Assembly (NCBI RefSeq): GCF_002210225.1 | Contig: NZ_MWUJ01000003.1 | Span: forward strand, 1 to 64,000 | Source: Geofilum rhodophaeum | Lineage (GTDB): Bacteria; Bacteroidota; Bacteroidia; Bacteroidales; Marinilabiliaceae | Length of the DNA: 64,000 nt | Direction of reading: 5' to 3' | Shown here: positions 38,115-47,270 of the stretch, piece by piece | Position numbering within the stretch: the first letter of the stretch is position 1 | Layout of the letters: every line of letters starts with the position of its first letter | Program-made: the position numbers and the translations under genes | Notes under the pieces: model-generated | Databases searched by the model: none | What the model saw: only the letters and a program-made list of their open reading frames with translations | Told to the model about the DNA's origin: nothing

Positions 38115-38143
38115 GAAAAAGGGGCGGTTGCTGCAACCGCCCC
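38115..38143 (-). terminator. Rho-independent terminator of the Usp gene
   Basis: Perfect stem GGGGCGGTTG / CAACCGCCCC with a three-base loop. On the minus strand it is followed by a run of T (A-run at 38116-38120 on plus). It lies 33 bases past the end of the universal stress gene. Confidence 0.9.
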
Positions 38144-38175
38144 AGGGGCTCAAAACATAAAGATTCAACGCCATA

Positions 38176-38997
38176 TCAGGCCTGCCTGCCGGCATGCAAA
38201 ACAAACAGGGGATAATGGGGATGTAGAACCATTTTCCGGGTGATACTGGGATGAAAAAGGCGCTCAAAAAAACTGTAATTGTGCCGCACCATGGCCACCA
38301 AATCGGCGCCCTGCTCTTCAGAAAAATCGCAGACGCTCCGACACACATCCTCGCCGTCTAAAAAGTGGAAGCTCAGTTTTATGCCCGGAAAATATGCAGC
38401 AATGCGCTCTTCGGCTTCCAGGTGATTCAAATACTCATTGTCGAGGACATGCGCAAAGAGCAGTTCGCTGTTGAAGGCACTCACCAGTTCAAAAAGGGGC
38501 TTGGCCATTTCCTGATTCAAGGTCTTTAAATCGGTGGCGAAGACCATTCTTCGGGGCTTTTGCAAGGGGGTTTCCCGCGGAATGGCCAGGACCGGTAATT
38601 GAACGTGTTTAATCACGTCAAAAGCTGTACTGCCCAACAAAAAATTTTCTAAAGCACTTTCGCCACGACAGCCCATCACCAGAAAATCGGGTCGGGTAAA
38701 CTCGGCACCTTCTTCCCGCAGCAACACGTCCACCAGGGGACCATAACGAGATACCACATTGATGGCTACGTTAGGAAACTGATGGTGCAGCGAAGCCAGT
38801 TCACGCCGCAGTCCTTTTCGGCTTTCTTCTGCCATTTCTTCTTTAACACGGGTAATGTAGGGACTGCCACTGAACTCCACATCGTAGGCATTGAGCAAGT
38901 GAAAATGAAAGCCTCGGCCTTCAAAAATTGTCAGGGCATACAATGCTGCGTGGCGGGCGGTCTCAGAAAAGTCGGTAAGTAAGAATACATGCTTCAT
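38176..38997 (-). CDS. Tandem universal stress protein
   Basis: 273 aa made of two UspA folds. The first half begins KHVFLLTDFSETARHAALYA and ends near VMGCRGESALENFLLGSTA, with a GxxG-9-GS-like nucleotide loop. The second half (ARMVFATDLKTL-like RRMVFATDLKTLNQE) is shorter and its loop is degenerate (LVAMVRHNYSFFERLFHPS). Tandem Usp proteins bind ATP or AMP and modulate stress survival; the partner is unknown. It has its own terminator. Confidence 0.88.
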   Translation of the reverse strand: MKHVFLLTDFSETARHAALYALTIFEGRGFHFHLLNAYDVEFSGSPYITRVKEEMAEESRKGLRRELASLHHQFPNVAINVVSRYGPLVDVLLREEGAEFTRPDFLVMGCRGESALENFLLGSTAFDVIKHVQLPVLAIPRETPLQKPRRMVFATDLKTLNQEMAKPLFELVSAFNSELLFAHVLDNEYLNHLEAEERIAAYFPGIKLSFHFLDGEDVCRSVCDFSEEQGADLVAMVRHNYSFFERLFHPSITRKMVLHPHYPLFVLHAGRQA

Positions 38998-39081
38998 GGC
39001 ACAAAGGATTTAGGCGATTTGGTCTTTGTTTATCAAGTTAAAACCTTTAGCCTGTAAATGCAAACCCCTTTGCCAAAAAAA

Positions 39082-39627
39082 TCAGTGGCCCCGCTCACGC
39101 TGCCAATGGCGTATTATTTGTCGTATGCTCTCGCTGCAAATCAACGAAAAATCAAGTACTTCGGGGGCAATAAAAAGATAGCCGCTGATGTCGTCGCCCC
39201 AGCTGATCCCTTCAAAACTGCTTACGCGACACTCAAAGGCCAAATCGGCGGTATAAACGCTGAGTCCGCCAAACACATACTCATTGGGATAGGAAGCCAA
39301 AAAACGGTAGTGGTCCACCTCCAAATTTAATTCCTCTTTGATTTCGCGCAACAGGGCCTGTTCTGCACCTTCGCCGGGATCGACAAAGCCCCCGGGGAGA
39401 TCAAGCAGGCCTTTTTGCGGATCGAGCGCACGTTGGGTGAGTAACAGCTCTCCTTTTTCGTTTACAATGAGGGCGGCTACCGCCGCGGCGGCATTCACGT
39501 AGAGGTGAAAGGCACAATCGCTGCAGCGAAAGGACCGGTCGGCTTGGGCTGTAAAGGCCCGACTGCCGCAACGGGGACAGAAACGAAAAACGGTCTCAGG
39601 AGATGTAGGTGTCATACTAAAAGCCAT
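39082..39627 (-). CDS. Nudix hydrolase with N-terminal zinc ribbon
   Basis: A 181-aa protein. CPRCG and CSDC form a small zinc ribbon in the first 40 residues. The Nudix box is complete: GGFVDPGEGAEQALLREIKEEL. NADH-pyrophosphatase-like (NudC) proteins have a similar ribbon, but the following SQPWPFPxS motif of NudC is not visible, so the substrate is unclear. The start is either this ATG, which overlaps the upstream gene by 11 bases, or one four codons on (MTPTSPETV) next to its stop codon. Confidence 0.87.
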   Translation of the reverse strand: MAFSMTPTSPETVFRFCPRCGSRAFTAQADRSFRCSDCAFHLYVNAAAAVAALIVNEKGELLLTQRALDPQKGLLDLPGGFVDPGEGAEQALLREIKEELNLEVDHYRFLASYPNEYVFGGLSVYTADLAFECRVSSFEGISWGDDISGYLFIAPEVLDFSLICSESIRQIIRHWQRERGH

Positions 39628-41188
39628 TGAGCTTAAGGGTAACGGTAGGGATCAGCAGTAAAAAACCAAGCAAAACCAAAACAAGCATCAGGGGAGCCAT
39701 CCAGCGTACCCATTTGACATAGGGTATTTTGGCTACGCCCAAAACGCCAATCAACACCCCCGAGGTAGGGGTAATCATATTGGTAAACCCATCTCCAAAC
39801 TGAAAGGCCAGCACGGTGGCCTGACGCGAGAGTCCAATCAGATCGCTGAAAGGCGCCATAATGGGCATTGTTAATGCGGCTTTGGCCGATCCGCTGGGAA
39901 TGACCACATTGATGATGGTTTGGATGACGTACATAATGCCTACCGAAGCCACGTCTCCCATATCGCTCATGCCTCCGGCCATGGCGTGCAATATGGTGTG
40001 TATGATTTGCCCCTCCTCTAAAATCACAATGATGCCTCCGGCCAGGCCGACAATCAGGGCGGCCGACAATATGTCTCCGGCTCCGGTCAAAAACAGGCGG
40101 GTAATGGTATCGGGACTCTTGCCCATGGCGGCTCCGGATAAAATGCCCATGGCAAAAAACAAGGCGGCAATCTCCATGATGTACCACTGGTAGCCCATTA
40201 CGCCAACAATCAGAAAAACAATGGTGTAAGCCAGTAAATTAAGCACAAAAACGGGCGAGGAAACACGCAGCGCCAAAAAACCGGTGACCGCATAAGCTAA
40301 AGTGAGTAAAGGCAGTACCGGTCCGGTAAAGCCATCCCCGCTTCCCATAGCCAGGGTGGATTGGGGATAAGCAAAGGAAAAGGCAATAAGGGCCAGGAGA
40401 CTGAGTCCCCAGGTGTACCAGGCGGCTTTGTGGGTGCCTGCTTCTTCCCCTTCTTCCTGCAAGTGCAGCTGCGCGCGCCAGTAGGCATCTTCGTGGTAAA
40501 CGGGCGACCGCTCGGGGGTGCGCCGCACCCTGGCGGCGTACCACAAAATATAGCTGATCCCCACCGCATTGATCACCAACCAGGCCACCAGACGGTATTC
40601 AAAACCCGAAAACAAGGGCAAATCGGCCAAACCCTGTGCAATACCAATGGTAAAGGGATTGAGCACGGCTCCGGCAAAGCCCAGTCCTGCTGCCACAAAA
40701 ACCATGGCTACTCCGGTAATGGAGTCGTAGCCCATGGAAATGGCCAGGGGCACTATTATGATGATAAAGGCGATGGTTTCTTCGCTCATACCAAAAACGG
40801 CCCCAAAAACGGAGAACATGAGCATAACCAGTACAATGACCAGGTTGCCGGTACCCAGGCGACGCATCAGCGCATACCTTTCGAGCCGGACGGTAAACTT
40901 CAAAAAGGCACGTATGCCGACATCAATGGCCCGGGAATCGTTCATGATCCAAAAAGCACCGCCAATCATCAGTATGAAGATGATGATGCCGGCCTGGCGC
41001 TCAAAGCCCATAAACAGCGCTGCAAACACTTCCCAGGTTTGCGGCTGGCTGTCGGCCGATTGAAACACAGGCATGCCACCCTCTTCGGGAGTTACATAGG
41101 TGCCGCCTGGCACCAGCCAGGTGGCCAGGGCCGACAGCACAATCAGAAAAAACACAATAACATAGGTGTGCGGAACTTTCTTCAGCAT
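39617..41188 (-). CDS. YfcC-family (C4-dicarboxylate/amino-acid-type) carrier
   Basis: A 523-aa membrane protein beginning MLKKVPHTYVIVFFLIV, the standard opening of YfcC proteins, followed by LVPGGTY. Further signatures are FGMSEETIAFIIIIVPLAI and GLGFAGAVLNPFTIGIAQGLA. The C-terminal half has VVIPSGSAKAALTMPIMAP and TNMITPTSGVLIGVL. It belongs to the ion-transporter superfamily; some members are implicated in arginine/ornithine or dipeptide-type uptake. Substrate unknown. The start at 41188 follows the conserved opening; a further ATG eight codons earlier exists. Confidence 0.88.
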   Translation of the reverse strand: MLKKVPHTYVIVFFLIVLSALATWLVPGGTYVTPEEGGMPVFQSADSQPQTWEVFAALFMGFERQAGIIIFILMIGGAFWIMNDSRAIDVGIRAFLKFTVRLERYALMRRLGTGNLVIVLVMLMFSVFGAVFGMSEETIAFIIIIVPLAISMGYDSITGVAMVFVAAGLGFAGAVLNPFTIGIAQGLADLPLFSGFEYRLVAWLVINAVGISYILWYAARVRRTPERSPVYHEDAYWRAQLHLQEEGEEAGTHKAAWYTWGLSLLALIAFSFAYPQSTLAMGSGDGFTGPVLPLLTLAYAVTGFLALRVSSPVFVLNLLAYTIVFLIVGVMGYQWYIMEIAALFFAMGILSGAAMGKSPDTITRLFLTGAGDILSAALIVGLAGGIIVILEEGQIIHTILHAMAGGMSDMGDVASVGIMYVIQTIINVVIPSGSAKAALTMPIMAPFSDLIGLSRQATVLAFQFGDGFTNMITPTSGVLIGVLGVAKIPYVKWVRWMAPLMLVLVLLGFLLLIPTVTLKLNGF

Positions 41189-41299
41189 AGCAATTCTTTT
41201 TGAGGGTTTCAAAAGTAAGGCTTTCTGCTGAATTAAGAAAAAGCAAACCTGCAGGACTCTTTTTCGTAGAAACAGCAGATTTCATCCAAAACTACAGCA

Positions 41300-42703
41300 A
41301 TGCAACACACCGGATTTTTATTAAAAATGACCCTGCTGACACTTCTGTCGGCCCTGCTGTTGGGCGGCTGCGCCTCCAAAAAGCATCTGAAAACAGCTCT
41401 GGCCTACGACGAAGCCGGCCTGTTTGAAGATGCCGCACAATCGTATATGCGGTCCCTCTCGGCCAACCGCGACAACATCGACGCAAAACTGGGGCTGAAG
41501 AGGACCGGGCAGCAGGTATTGGAACAACGACTCGGCGATTTTCAATCGCACTACAACAACCAGCGCTACCGCGATGCGGTGTACGCCTACCTCGAAGCAG
41601 AACGCTTCCAGGAAAGTGCAGCCAACCTGGGGGTTCGGCTGGACTTCAGTGGCAATCATCAGCGGACTTACCACGAAGTACGCAGCAAGTATCTGGCGGA
41701 ACTGTACCAAGAGGGATTGCGCCAACTCGATGCGGAAGCTTTTGCTACCGCCGAGCAGCATTTTGCCGAAATTTTGGATATTGATGCCGCCTACAAAGAT
41801 GTGCAGGCCTTATGGACCACCGCACGCTACGAACCCAGGTACCGCGAGGGGCTGACTTTTATGAACAGTCGCCTGTATCGCAGGGCCTTTGTGGCCTTCA
41901 ACAACCTTCTGAGCGAAAATGGCCCCTACAAGGATGCGGTAGAATTGCGCGAAGTAGCCCTCGAAGGGGCTACCATTACCCTGGCTGTTTTGCCTTTCTA
42001 TGCCCCAAGGGGCGCAATGGAACAAGCCGCAGCGGCCAACCTGCGTACCAATACCTTAAGCGAAATTGCCGCTTTACCCCTGCCCTTTTATAAGGTGGTA
42101 AACGACCCTTTGCTGAACAACCTGCCCCAGATAAGTGTCATCAACGACCCCTCCATTGTTCTGGCCTTATTAAAAAGTGCCGGAGTGCGACTTTCGGCCG
42201 ACCACATACTGATGTCCCGGATTGTCGATTACAAGGAACAAAACGGCAAACCGGCCCGAACCAGACAAACGGCCTGGCGTAAGGTGAACAAGGAAGTAAG
42301 CACCGACGGACGAAAACAAACAATTACCGAATACCAAAAAGCCACTTATACCGAAGTCACCCAACAAAGCAGTGCTGTTTTGCGCGTGGAGTTTTCGCTC
42401 TTGAATTTGAACACCGGCATGATTGTGCTGACCGATTACCTGGAATTCAGCGACCAGGACGTATTGCATTATGCCGAATCGGCAGTCAACTACAAAGAGT
42501 TGGTACCAGGCAGCTGGACCCATGCCGAACGAGATCTGGAAAGCGATAAGATCTACGACAACAGCAACTCAGTAGCCGAACTCCACCAACTTTTTACCAA
42601 CAAGCGCGAATTCCGCACAGGCTCTGCCCTGATGTCGAACCTTTTGGGTGCAGCAGGTTTGCAAATAGCCCGACGCATGGAAACCTACAACCCTGAGTAT
42701 TAA
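41300..42703 (+). CDS. TPR-like outer-envelope lipoprotein
   Basis: A 467-aa protein with a clear lipobox (LLGGCAS, Cys about 24). Helical repeats resembling TPRs cover residues about 30-220 (ALAYDEAGLFEDAAQSYMRS; LDAEAFATAEQHFAEIL; NSRLYRRAFVAFNNLL). The later half (ITLAVLPFYAPRG ... ADHILMSRIVDYKE ... VLRVEFSLLNLNTG) looks like a LpoB/curli-CsgG-like alpha-beta fold, but I cannot be sure. No specific function is recognised. Transcription is alone, with a terminator downstream. Confidence 0.7.
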   Translation: MQHTGFLLKMTLLTLLSALLLGGCASKKHLKTALAYDEAGLFEDAAQSYMRSLSANRDNIDAKLGLKRTGQQVLEQRLGDFQSHYNNQRYRDAVYAYLEAERFQESAANLGVRLDFSGNHQRTYHEVRSKYLAELYQEGLRQLDAEAFATAEQHFAEILDIDAAYKDVQALWTTARYEPRYREGLTFMNSRLYRRAFVAFNNLLSENGPYKDAVELREVALEGATITLAVLPFYAPRGAMEQAAAANLRTNTLSEIAALPLPFYKVVNDPLLNNLPQISVINDPSIVLALLKSAGVRLSADHILMSRIVDYKEQNGKPARTRQTAWRKVNKEVSTDGRKQTITEYQKATYTEVTQQSSAVLRVEFSLLNLNTGMIVLTDYLEFSDQDVLHYAESAVNYKELVPGSWTHAERDLESDKIYDNSNSVAELHQLFTNKREFRTGSALMSNLLGAAGLQIARRMETYNPEY

Positions 42704-42806
42704 CGCAATTTAACTTGTTTTTAATCTCTTTTACTGAAAAGCACCTTATCTTTGTCGTAGATTTTTTTTCATAGATTTGGATTTGGTTAACAAAGGCTGA
42801 TTTAAG

Positions 42807-42843
42807 GGGAAAGGACAGATTTTTAAATCTGTCCTTTTTTTTA
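42807..42843 (+). terminator. Rho-independent terminator after the TPR lipoprotein
   Basis: Stem AAAGGACAGATTT / AAATCTGTCCTTT with a two-base loop and a run of eight T. It is 100 bases after the lipoprotein stop. A lone TATCTTTG (42747-42754) lies upstream, so a short RNA ending here is conceivable. Confidence 0.88.
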
Positions 42844-42853
42844 TGCCTGCATT

Positions 42854-42883
42854 TTTGATTATTGCGCGATTCTTAGTATTTTG
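42854..42883 (+). promoter_or_regulatory. Predicted promoter of the cytidylate-kinase-like gene
   Basis: TTTG at 42854-42857, a 19-base spacer, then TATTTTG at 42877-42883 (one base short of TAnnTTTG). It lies directly after the terminator and 24 bases before the ATG. Confidence 0.6.
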
Positions 42884-42906
42884 CTGTATTAAAACTTTAA
42901 CCAGAT

Positions 42907-43608
42907 ATGGACAATCTGTTTCTAAAGTACATGCGCGAGCGCAGCGGCAAACGCAAAAGCACAGGCCCCAACTTCCATGCGCCGGGCCCGGTGATTACCA
43001 TTTCGCGTGACTACGGTTGTCCCGGCAGGCGTATTGCGCGTAAATTGGCTGAAACCCTGAGCGAAAAAAATCTACGCATGGGCCGTGAAACGGAGTGGAA
43101 GTGGATCAGCAAGGAGATCATTGAAGAATCGGCCCGCGAATTAAAGCTTTCTCCCACGCTCATTCAGGACTTATCCGATTACCGCACACGAGGCTTTTTC
43201 GAAAACCTTGCGTTGTTTTTCTCCGATGAGTTTTACCCCGGCGATGTGAAAATTAAAAACACCATTGCGCGCTTCATTTATAATGCCGCGGCCGAAGGGC
43301 ATGTGGTTATTGTGGGAAGGGCAGCCGAGTCCATCACCAAGAACTTTGAAAAATCTCTGCATATAAAACTTCAGGCGCCTATGGAGTGGCGGGCCGAACA
43401 GGTTGCAACAGCCTACGGAATGAGTCTGGCCGACGCTAAAAAGGAAGCGCTGGAGATGGACAAACGACGCAGCCAGTTTCGCAATTATTTTGAAAAAGAG
43501 CGCCCCGACATCGACTTTTTCGATATGTTCTTCAATGTGGCCACCCTTAGCGATGAGGAAATCGTTGAGGCCATCATCATTCTGACCGAAACACGTGGCT
43601 TCGTTTAA
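42907..43608 (+). CDS. Cytidylate kinase-like protein
   Basis: 233 aa matching the cytidylate-kinase-like family (distinct from Cmk). The segment ITISRDYGCPGRRIARKLAE takes the place of the normal P-loop and lacks the GxGK[ST] lysine arrangement. IVGRAAESITKNF and LQAPMEWRAEQV with DAKKEALEMDKRRSQFRNYF correspond to the family's nucleoside-binding and lid regions. The enzymatic activity of this group is not established. It is followed after 13 bases by an esterase gene on the same strand. Confidence 0.82.
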   Translation: MDNLFLKYMRERSGKRKSTGPNFHAPGPVITISRDYGCPGRRIARKLAETLSEKNLRMGRETEWKWISKEIIEESARELKLSPTLIQDLSDYRTRGFFENLALFFSDEFYPGDVKIKNTIARFIYNAAAEGHVVIVGRAAESITKNFEKSLHIKLQAPMEWRAEQVATAYGMSLADAKKEALEMDKRRSQFRNYFEKERPDIDFFDMFFNVATLSDEEIVEAIIILTETRGFV

Positions 43609-43621
43609 TGGGAAAATCTTT

Positions 43622-44614
43622 ATGACCTTTATAACACGCAACATCCTTCAAATATTTTTAACAGGCTGGCTCTGGCTGGGATTTTCTGCGCTAGGAGCCC
43701 AATCTGCCTTTCCGGTGGACAGTTCTTTTACCCTCCGGCGCGAATTGACCAAACAGCTGAAACATCACCCCGACATTAGCCTGGCCGAAGTTGGCGACAC
43801 CAGCATGTTGAGCCTGCACAGAGATGTGGTGTACACTTCCTACGGACAACGTCAACTGCATGCCGACATCGTTTTTTTAAGCGAACGCGCTGCGGACAAA
43901 ATGCCGGTCATCCTCTTTGTTCATGGCGGTGGCTGGAGCAGCGGCAACAAAAGCATGGAGCATCCCCTGGCCTTTGAAATGGCTCGCAGAGGGTACGCAG
44001 CTGTTTGTGTGGAATACCGCCTTTCACCTGAAGCCGGCTATCCGGCCGCTTTAATTGATTTGGTTACAGCCATTAAGTGGGTTCGTGCCATGGCCGACAC
44101 CTATCCTTTTGACCCCGAAAAGGTTGTTCTGGAAGGCACCTCAGCCGGTGCCCAGCTGGTCAGTCTTCTGGGCAGCATCAACAACCAAAGCGACTTGTTC
44201 ACAACTCCCAAGTATGCAGCCTATAGTGGCGAAGTGCAAGGCGTCATCAACATCGATGGCGTGCTGGCCTTTTTGCATCCCGACTCAAGTGAGGGGATGG
44301 ACCGGCCCGGCAAACCCTCGGCTGCCACTCGGTGGCTGGGCAGTGCCGCGCATGAAAACCCGGAGCGCTGGAAAGAAGCCTCAGCCCTTACACACATCAA
44401 CAAAAACTCTGCACCCTTCCTATTCATCAACAGCTCGTTACCGCGCTTTGGAGCCGGACGTGACGACCTGATTGAACAACTGAATAAATACGACATACCC
44501 AGCAGAAAACACCAACATGAGAGTTGCCCACACACCTTCTGGTTGTTCCATCCCTGGTTTGAAACAACCGTGCAATGGATGGACGATTTTATGCAGGAAA
44601 TAATACTTTTGTAA
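43622..44614 (+). CDS. Exported alpha/beta hydrolase (esterase-type)
   Basis: 330 aa with an N-terminal signal (RNILQIFLTGWLWLGFSALG). The oxyanion HGGGW (FVHGGGWSSGN) and the nucleophile elbow GTSAGAQ mark the hormone-sensitive-lipase/BD-FAE branch. A late His in SCPHTFWLFHPW probably completes the triad. Such enzymes often deacetylate plant polysaccharides, in keeping with the GH genes in the window, but no substrate can be fixed. The start at 43622 avoids overlap with the preceding gene and gives a proper signal peptide. Confidence 0.87.
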   Translation: MTFITRNILQIFLTGWLWLGFSALGAQSAFPVDSSFTLRRELTKQLKHHPDISLAEVGDTSMLSLHRDVVYTSYGQRQLHADIVFLSERAADKMPVILFVHGGGWSSGNKSMEHPLAFEMARRGYAAVCVEYRLSPEAGYPAALIDLVTAIKWVRAMADTYPFDPEKVVLEGTSAGAQLVSLLGSINNQSDLFTTPKYAAYSGEVQGVINIDGVLAFLHPDSSEGMDRPGKPSAATRWLGSAAHENPERWKEASALTHINKNSAPFLFINSSLPRFGAGRDDLIEQLNKYDIPSRKHQHESCPHTFWLFHPWFETTVQWMDDFMQEIILL

Positions 44615-44645
44615 GTTTTTTTAATACTTATTAAGAGCGGGTTAA

Positions 44646-44676
44646 ATTGTTAAGCCATATTTAATAGTTAGTTTTG
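44646..44676 (+). promoter_or_regulatory. Predicted promoter of the XRE-cupin/DUF4914 operon
   Basis: ATTG at 44646-44649, exactly 19 bases of spacer, then TAGTTTTG at 44669-44676, a full TAnnTTTG. The leader would be about 33 bases. Confidence 0.65.
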
Positions 44677-44715
44677 TGATTCACATACCATTTTGATACA
44701 CACAGAACTGACGAT

Positions 44716-45315
44716 ATGAATCGCTTAGGAGGGCGCATACGAAACAGAAGGGAAGCTTTGCACATGTCGCTGGGAGAAGTAGCCCAGAAGGCAGGAATTA
44801 GTGCCAGTGCCCTTTCACAAATTGAAAACGCCAAAGCTTTTCCCAGCATCCTTACTCTGAAAGCGGTGGCCACGGCACTCCACATAACTGTGGGCGAATT
44901 GATAGGAGAAAACGAAACCATCAAACATTCGCCTTACCTGGGAGCCGGTGAAAAACGTTTTATTAGAAAGAATTCAGGAGGTGTAAATCTTTACTCCCTT
45001 TCCCATCACGAAACAGGAAAGCAAATGGGCACCTATCTGATGGAGTTTCCCGGAGGAAGCTCAGCGGAGGAGTTTTTTGAAGCCCACGCAGGACAAGAGT
45101 TTTGCTACCTGATCAGTGGAGAATTGAACTTTACCGTAGATAAAGAGAATTTTCATTTACAAGCCGGCGACAGTCTTTATTACAATTCTTTTAAAAAGAG
45201 AAGGGCGTTTAACGAAACGTCGGAGCCGGCACAACTGCTTTGGGTGCTTACACCACCCGATCCGCGCTTTGAACAGAGCCTGGCAGTTACAGAAATAATT
45301 TCAAATAAACCATAA
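44716..45315 (+). CDS. XRE-type HTH regulator with cupin sensor domain
   Basis: 199 aa. Residues about 5-65 form an XRE HTH (GRIRNRREALHMSLGEVAQK, AGISASALSQIENAKAFPS). A cupin barrel follows (GTYLMEFPGGSSAEEFFEAH, GQEFCYLISGELNF, LQAGDSLYYNSFKKRR). Such regulators bind a small ligand in the cupin and control an adjacent operon. The DUF4914 gene starts 10 bases after it, so it likely regulates itself and that gene. Ligand unknown. Confidence 0.9.
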   Translation: MNRLGGRIRNRREALHMSLGEVAQKAGISASALSQIENAKAFPSILTLKAVATALHITVGELIGENETIKHSPYLGAGEKRFIRKNSGGVNLYSLSHHETGKQMGTYLMEFPGGSSAEEFFEAHAGQEFCYLISGELNFTVDKENFHLQAGDSLYYNSFKKRRAFNETSEPAQLLWVLTPPDPRFEQSLAVTEIISNKP

Positions 45316-45325
45316 ACACAGAAAA

Positions 45326-47257
45326 ATGAGCATGATTACAACGCTGGAAAAAAAAGGAATTAAGGTTCCCGACCAGATCAAAGACATCTTGAACAATGCT
45401 CCCAAAGTGCATTTCTTCAACACCACGGACGAATTAATTGTGGCCTCCACCAACGGTGAAGAAAACGCCACTTTTGAAGTTAAATACGATGTTCCCGGAA
45501 AGGGCGAATATGTTGAAGCTGTCGTTCACAAAGTTTCTAACGGCATATCAGCCAACTATACCGAGGCTTATATGCGTCGGCGTGACCCCAACTCCATGTT
45601 GATTGCCGACAGTAAACCCACCGATAAAACGCATTATCGCGATGTTTTTGACAAAGAGTTCGACGGACTGAGAACGGAAACTTTTGACTGGCTGAAAGGT
45701 CAGGAACTGGCTGTTTTCCTGTTTTGGGCAGGCAGCTACCCCGTAGGTGCCGGAGGCATTGCCATCGCTCCTGCAAACGCCGGGTTCTTTGCATTAGGAC
45801 TGGCCTTTCTGCAAAAGATCATGCACATTGATCAATTGCAGGAGGATTTCAAACTGAATTCAGTCATTTATGTGGCCCCCCCATTCCGCCACACCCATTT
45901 TGATGGCAAGCAAAGAGTGGTTCACAATCGTCTGGACGACATTCATGAGATCTTCTCATACAACCTTTATCCCGGTCCCAGTGCCAAAAAGGGCTTGTAC
46001 AGTGTTTTGCTTGACGAAGGAGAAAAAGAGGGATGGATTACCACCCACTGTTCTACCGTTCAGGTCATCAACCCTTACGACAACAGCACCAACTTTATGC
46101 ATGAAGGGGCCAGTGGAGGCGGAAAGAGTGAAATGCTGCAATTTGTACCCCGCGAGCCCAATGGGCAGGTCAAAATCGGTTACAATATGGTTACCGGTGA
46201 GGAGCGCCTGATCAACATACCGCTTTTCTGCACCTTTAATCCGGTGACCGACGACATGGCACTCTGCCACCCCTCTTACCAAAAAAACAACGGCAAATTA
46301 TCGGTTGCCGATGCCGAAAACGCCTGGTTTATTCGGGTGGACGGGGTCAACAACTACGGCGACGATCCGGCCCTGGAGCGGGTTACCATGAATCCCCCCG
46401 AGCCCTTGCTGTTCCTCAACATCGACACCAACCCCAATGGAACAGCCATGATCTGGAACCACATCGAAGACGAGCCCGGAAAGAGATGTCCCAATCCCAG
46501 GGTAATCATTCCGCGTGAGGACATTCACGGCGTACTCAAGCGCCCGGTTACCATCGATGTGCGCAGCTTTGGGGTGCGCACCCCACCTACCTCCAAAGAA
46601 AACCCCTCTTACGGTATTTTAGGCATCTTCCACATTCTGCCCCCTGCATTGGCTTGGCTGTGGCGTTTGGTCAGTCCGCGTGGACACGCCAATCCCAGCA
46701 TCACCAGCGACGGAAGTATGGCCAGCGAAGGCGTAGGCTCTTACTGGCCCTTTGCCACCGGTCAAAAAGTGAAGCAGGCCAACCTGCTGCTCGAACAAAT
46801 CATCAACTCACCCCGGGTGCGTTACACCCTCACGCCCAACCAGCACATTGGTATGTGGAAGGTAGGCTTTAAGCCGCAGTTGCTGATGCGCGAGTACCTG
46901 ACCCGCAGAGGAAATGCCAAACTGCGTTCTGAGCAATATCAACCGGCCCGCTCTCCATTGTTGGGTTACGAGCTGAACTACCTGACCATTGAGGGCAACA
47001 AGGTGCCTTCACGCTTCCTGAAGGTTTACAAGCAGGATGAGGTGGGCGAAGAAGGTTACGACAAGGGTGCAGAAATTCTTTACGATTTCTTCCGCAAGGA
47101 ATTGCCCCAGTACCTGCAGCCCGATTTGCTGCCCCTGGGTCGCCAAATCATCGAGGCCTGTCTCAACGGGGCTTCCGTTGAGGAATACAACCAGTTGCTG
47201 CCGATGGAGTTTAAGTATGCCTTTTTGAAGAAGGAGAAAAAAGAAAAGAAAAAATAA
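45326..47257 (+). CDS. DUF4914 family P-loop protein (PEPCK-like)
   Basis: A large 643-aa soluble protein. A P-loop GASGGGKS lies at residues 261-268 inside FMHEGASGGGKSEMLQ, reminiscent of the kinase-1 loop of phosphoenolpyruvate carboxykinases, followed by CTFNPVTDDMAL. The other PckA signatures are absent, so it is not called PEPCK. It corresponds, by recall, to DUF4914, a family of similar length in Bacteroidota and Clostridia with no assigned function. The C-terminus is Lys-rich (KKEKKEKKK). It forms a tight operon with the XRE-cupin regulator and ends at a hairpin. Confidence 0.75.
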   Translation: MSMITTLEKKGIKVPDQIKDILNNAPKVHFFNTTDELIVASTNGEENATFEVKYDVPGKGEYVEAVVHKVSNGISANYTEAYMRRRDPNSMLIADSKPTDKTHYRDVFDKEFDGLRTETFDWLKGQELAVFLFWAGSYPVGAGGIAIAPANAGFFALGLAFLQKIMHIDQLQEDFKLNSVIYVAPPFRHTHFDGKQRVVHNRLDDIHEIFSYNLYPGPSAKKGLYSVLLDEGEKEGWITTHCSTVQVINPYDNSTNFMHEGASGGGKSEMLQFVPREPNGQVKIGYNMVTGEERLINIPLFCTFNPVTDDMALCHPSYQKNNGKLSVADAENAWFIRVDGVNNYGDDPALERVTMNPPEPLLFLNIDTNPNGTAMIWNHIEDEPGKRCPNPRVIIPREDIHGVLKRPVTIDVRSFGVRTPPTSKENPSYGILGIFHILPPALAWLWRLVSPRGHANPSITSDGSMASEGVGSYWPFATGQKVKQANLLLEQIINSPRVRYTLTPNQHIGMWKVGFKPQLLMREYLTRRGNAKLRSEQYQPARSPLLGYELNYLTIEGNKVPSRFLKVYKQDEVGEEGYDKGAEILYDFFRKELPQYLQPDLLPLGRQIIEACLNGASVEEYNQLLPMEFKYAFLKKEKKEKKK

Positions 47258-47270
47258 ATAAGATTTCTTT

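Noticed and set aside
45326-47257. Calling the P-loop protein PEP carboxykinase
   Set aside because: Only the P-loop resembles PEPCK; the other active-site signatures of the ATP and GTP enzymes are not found.
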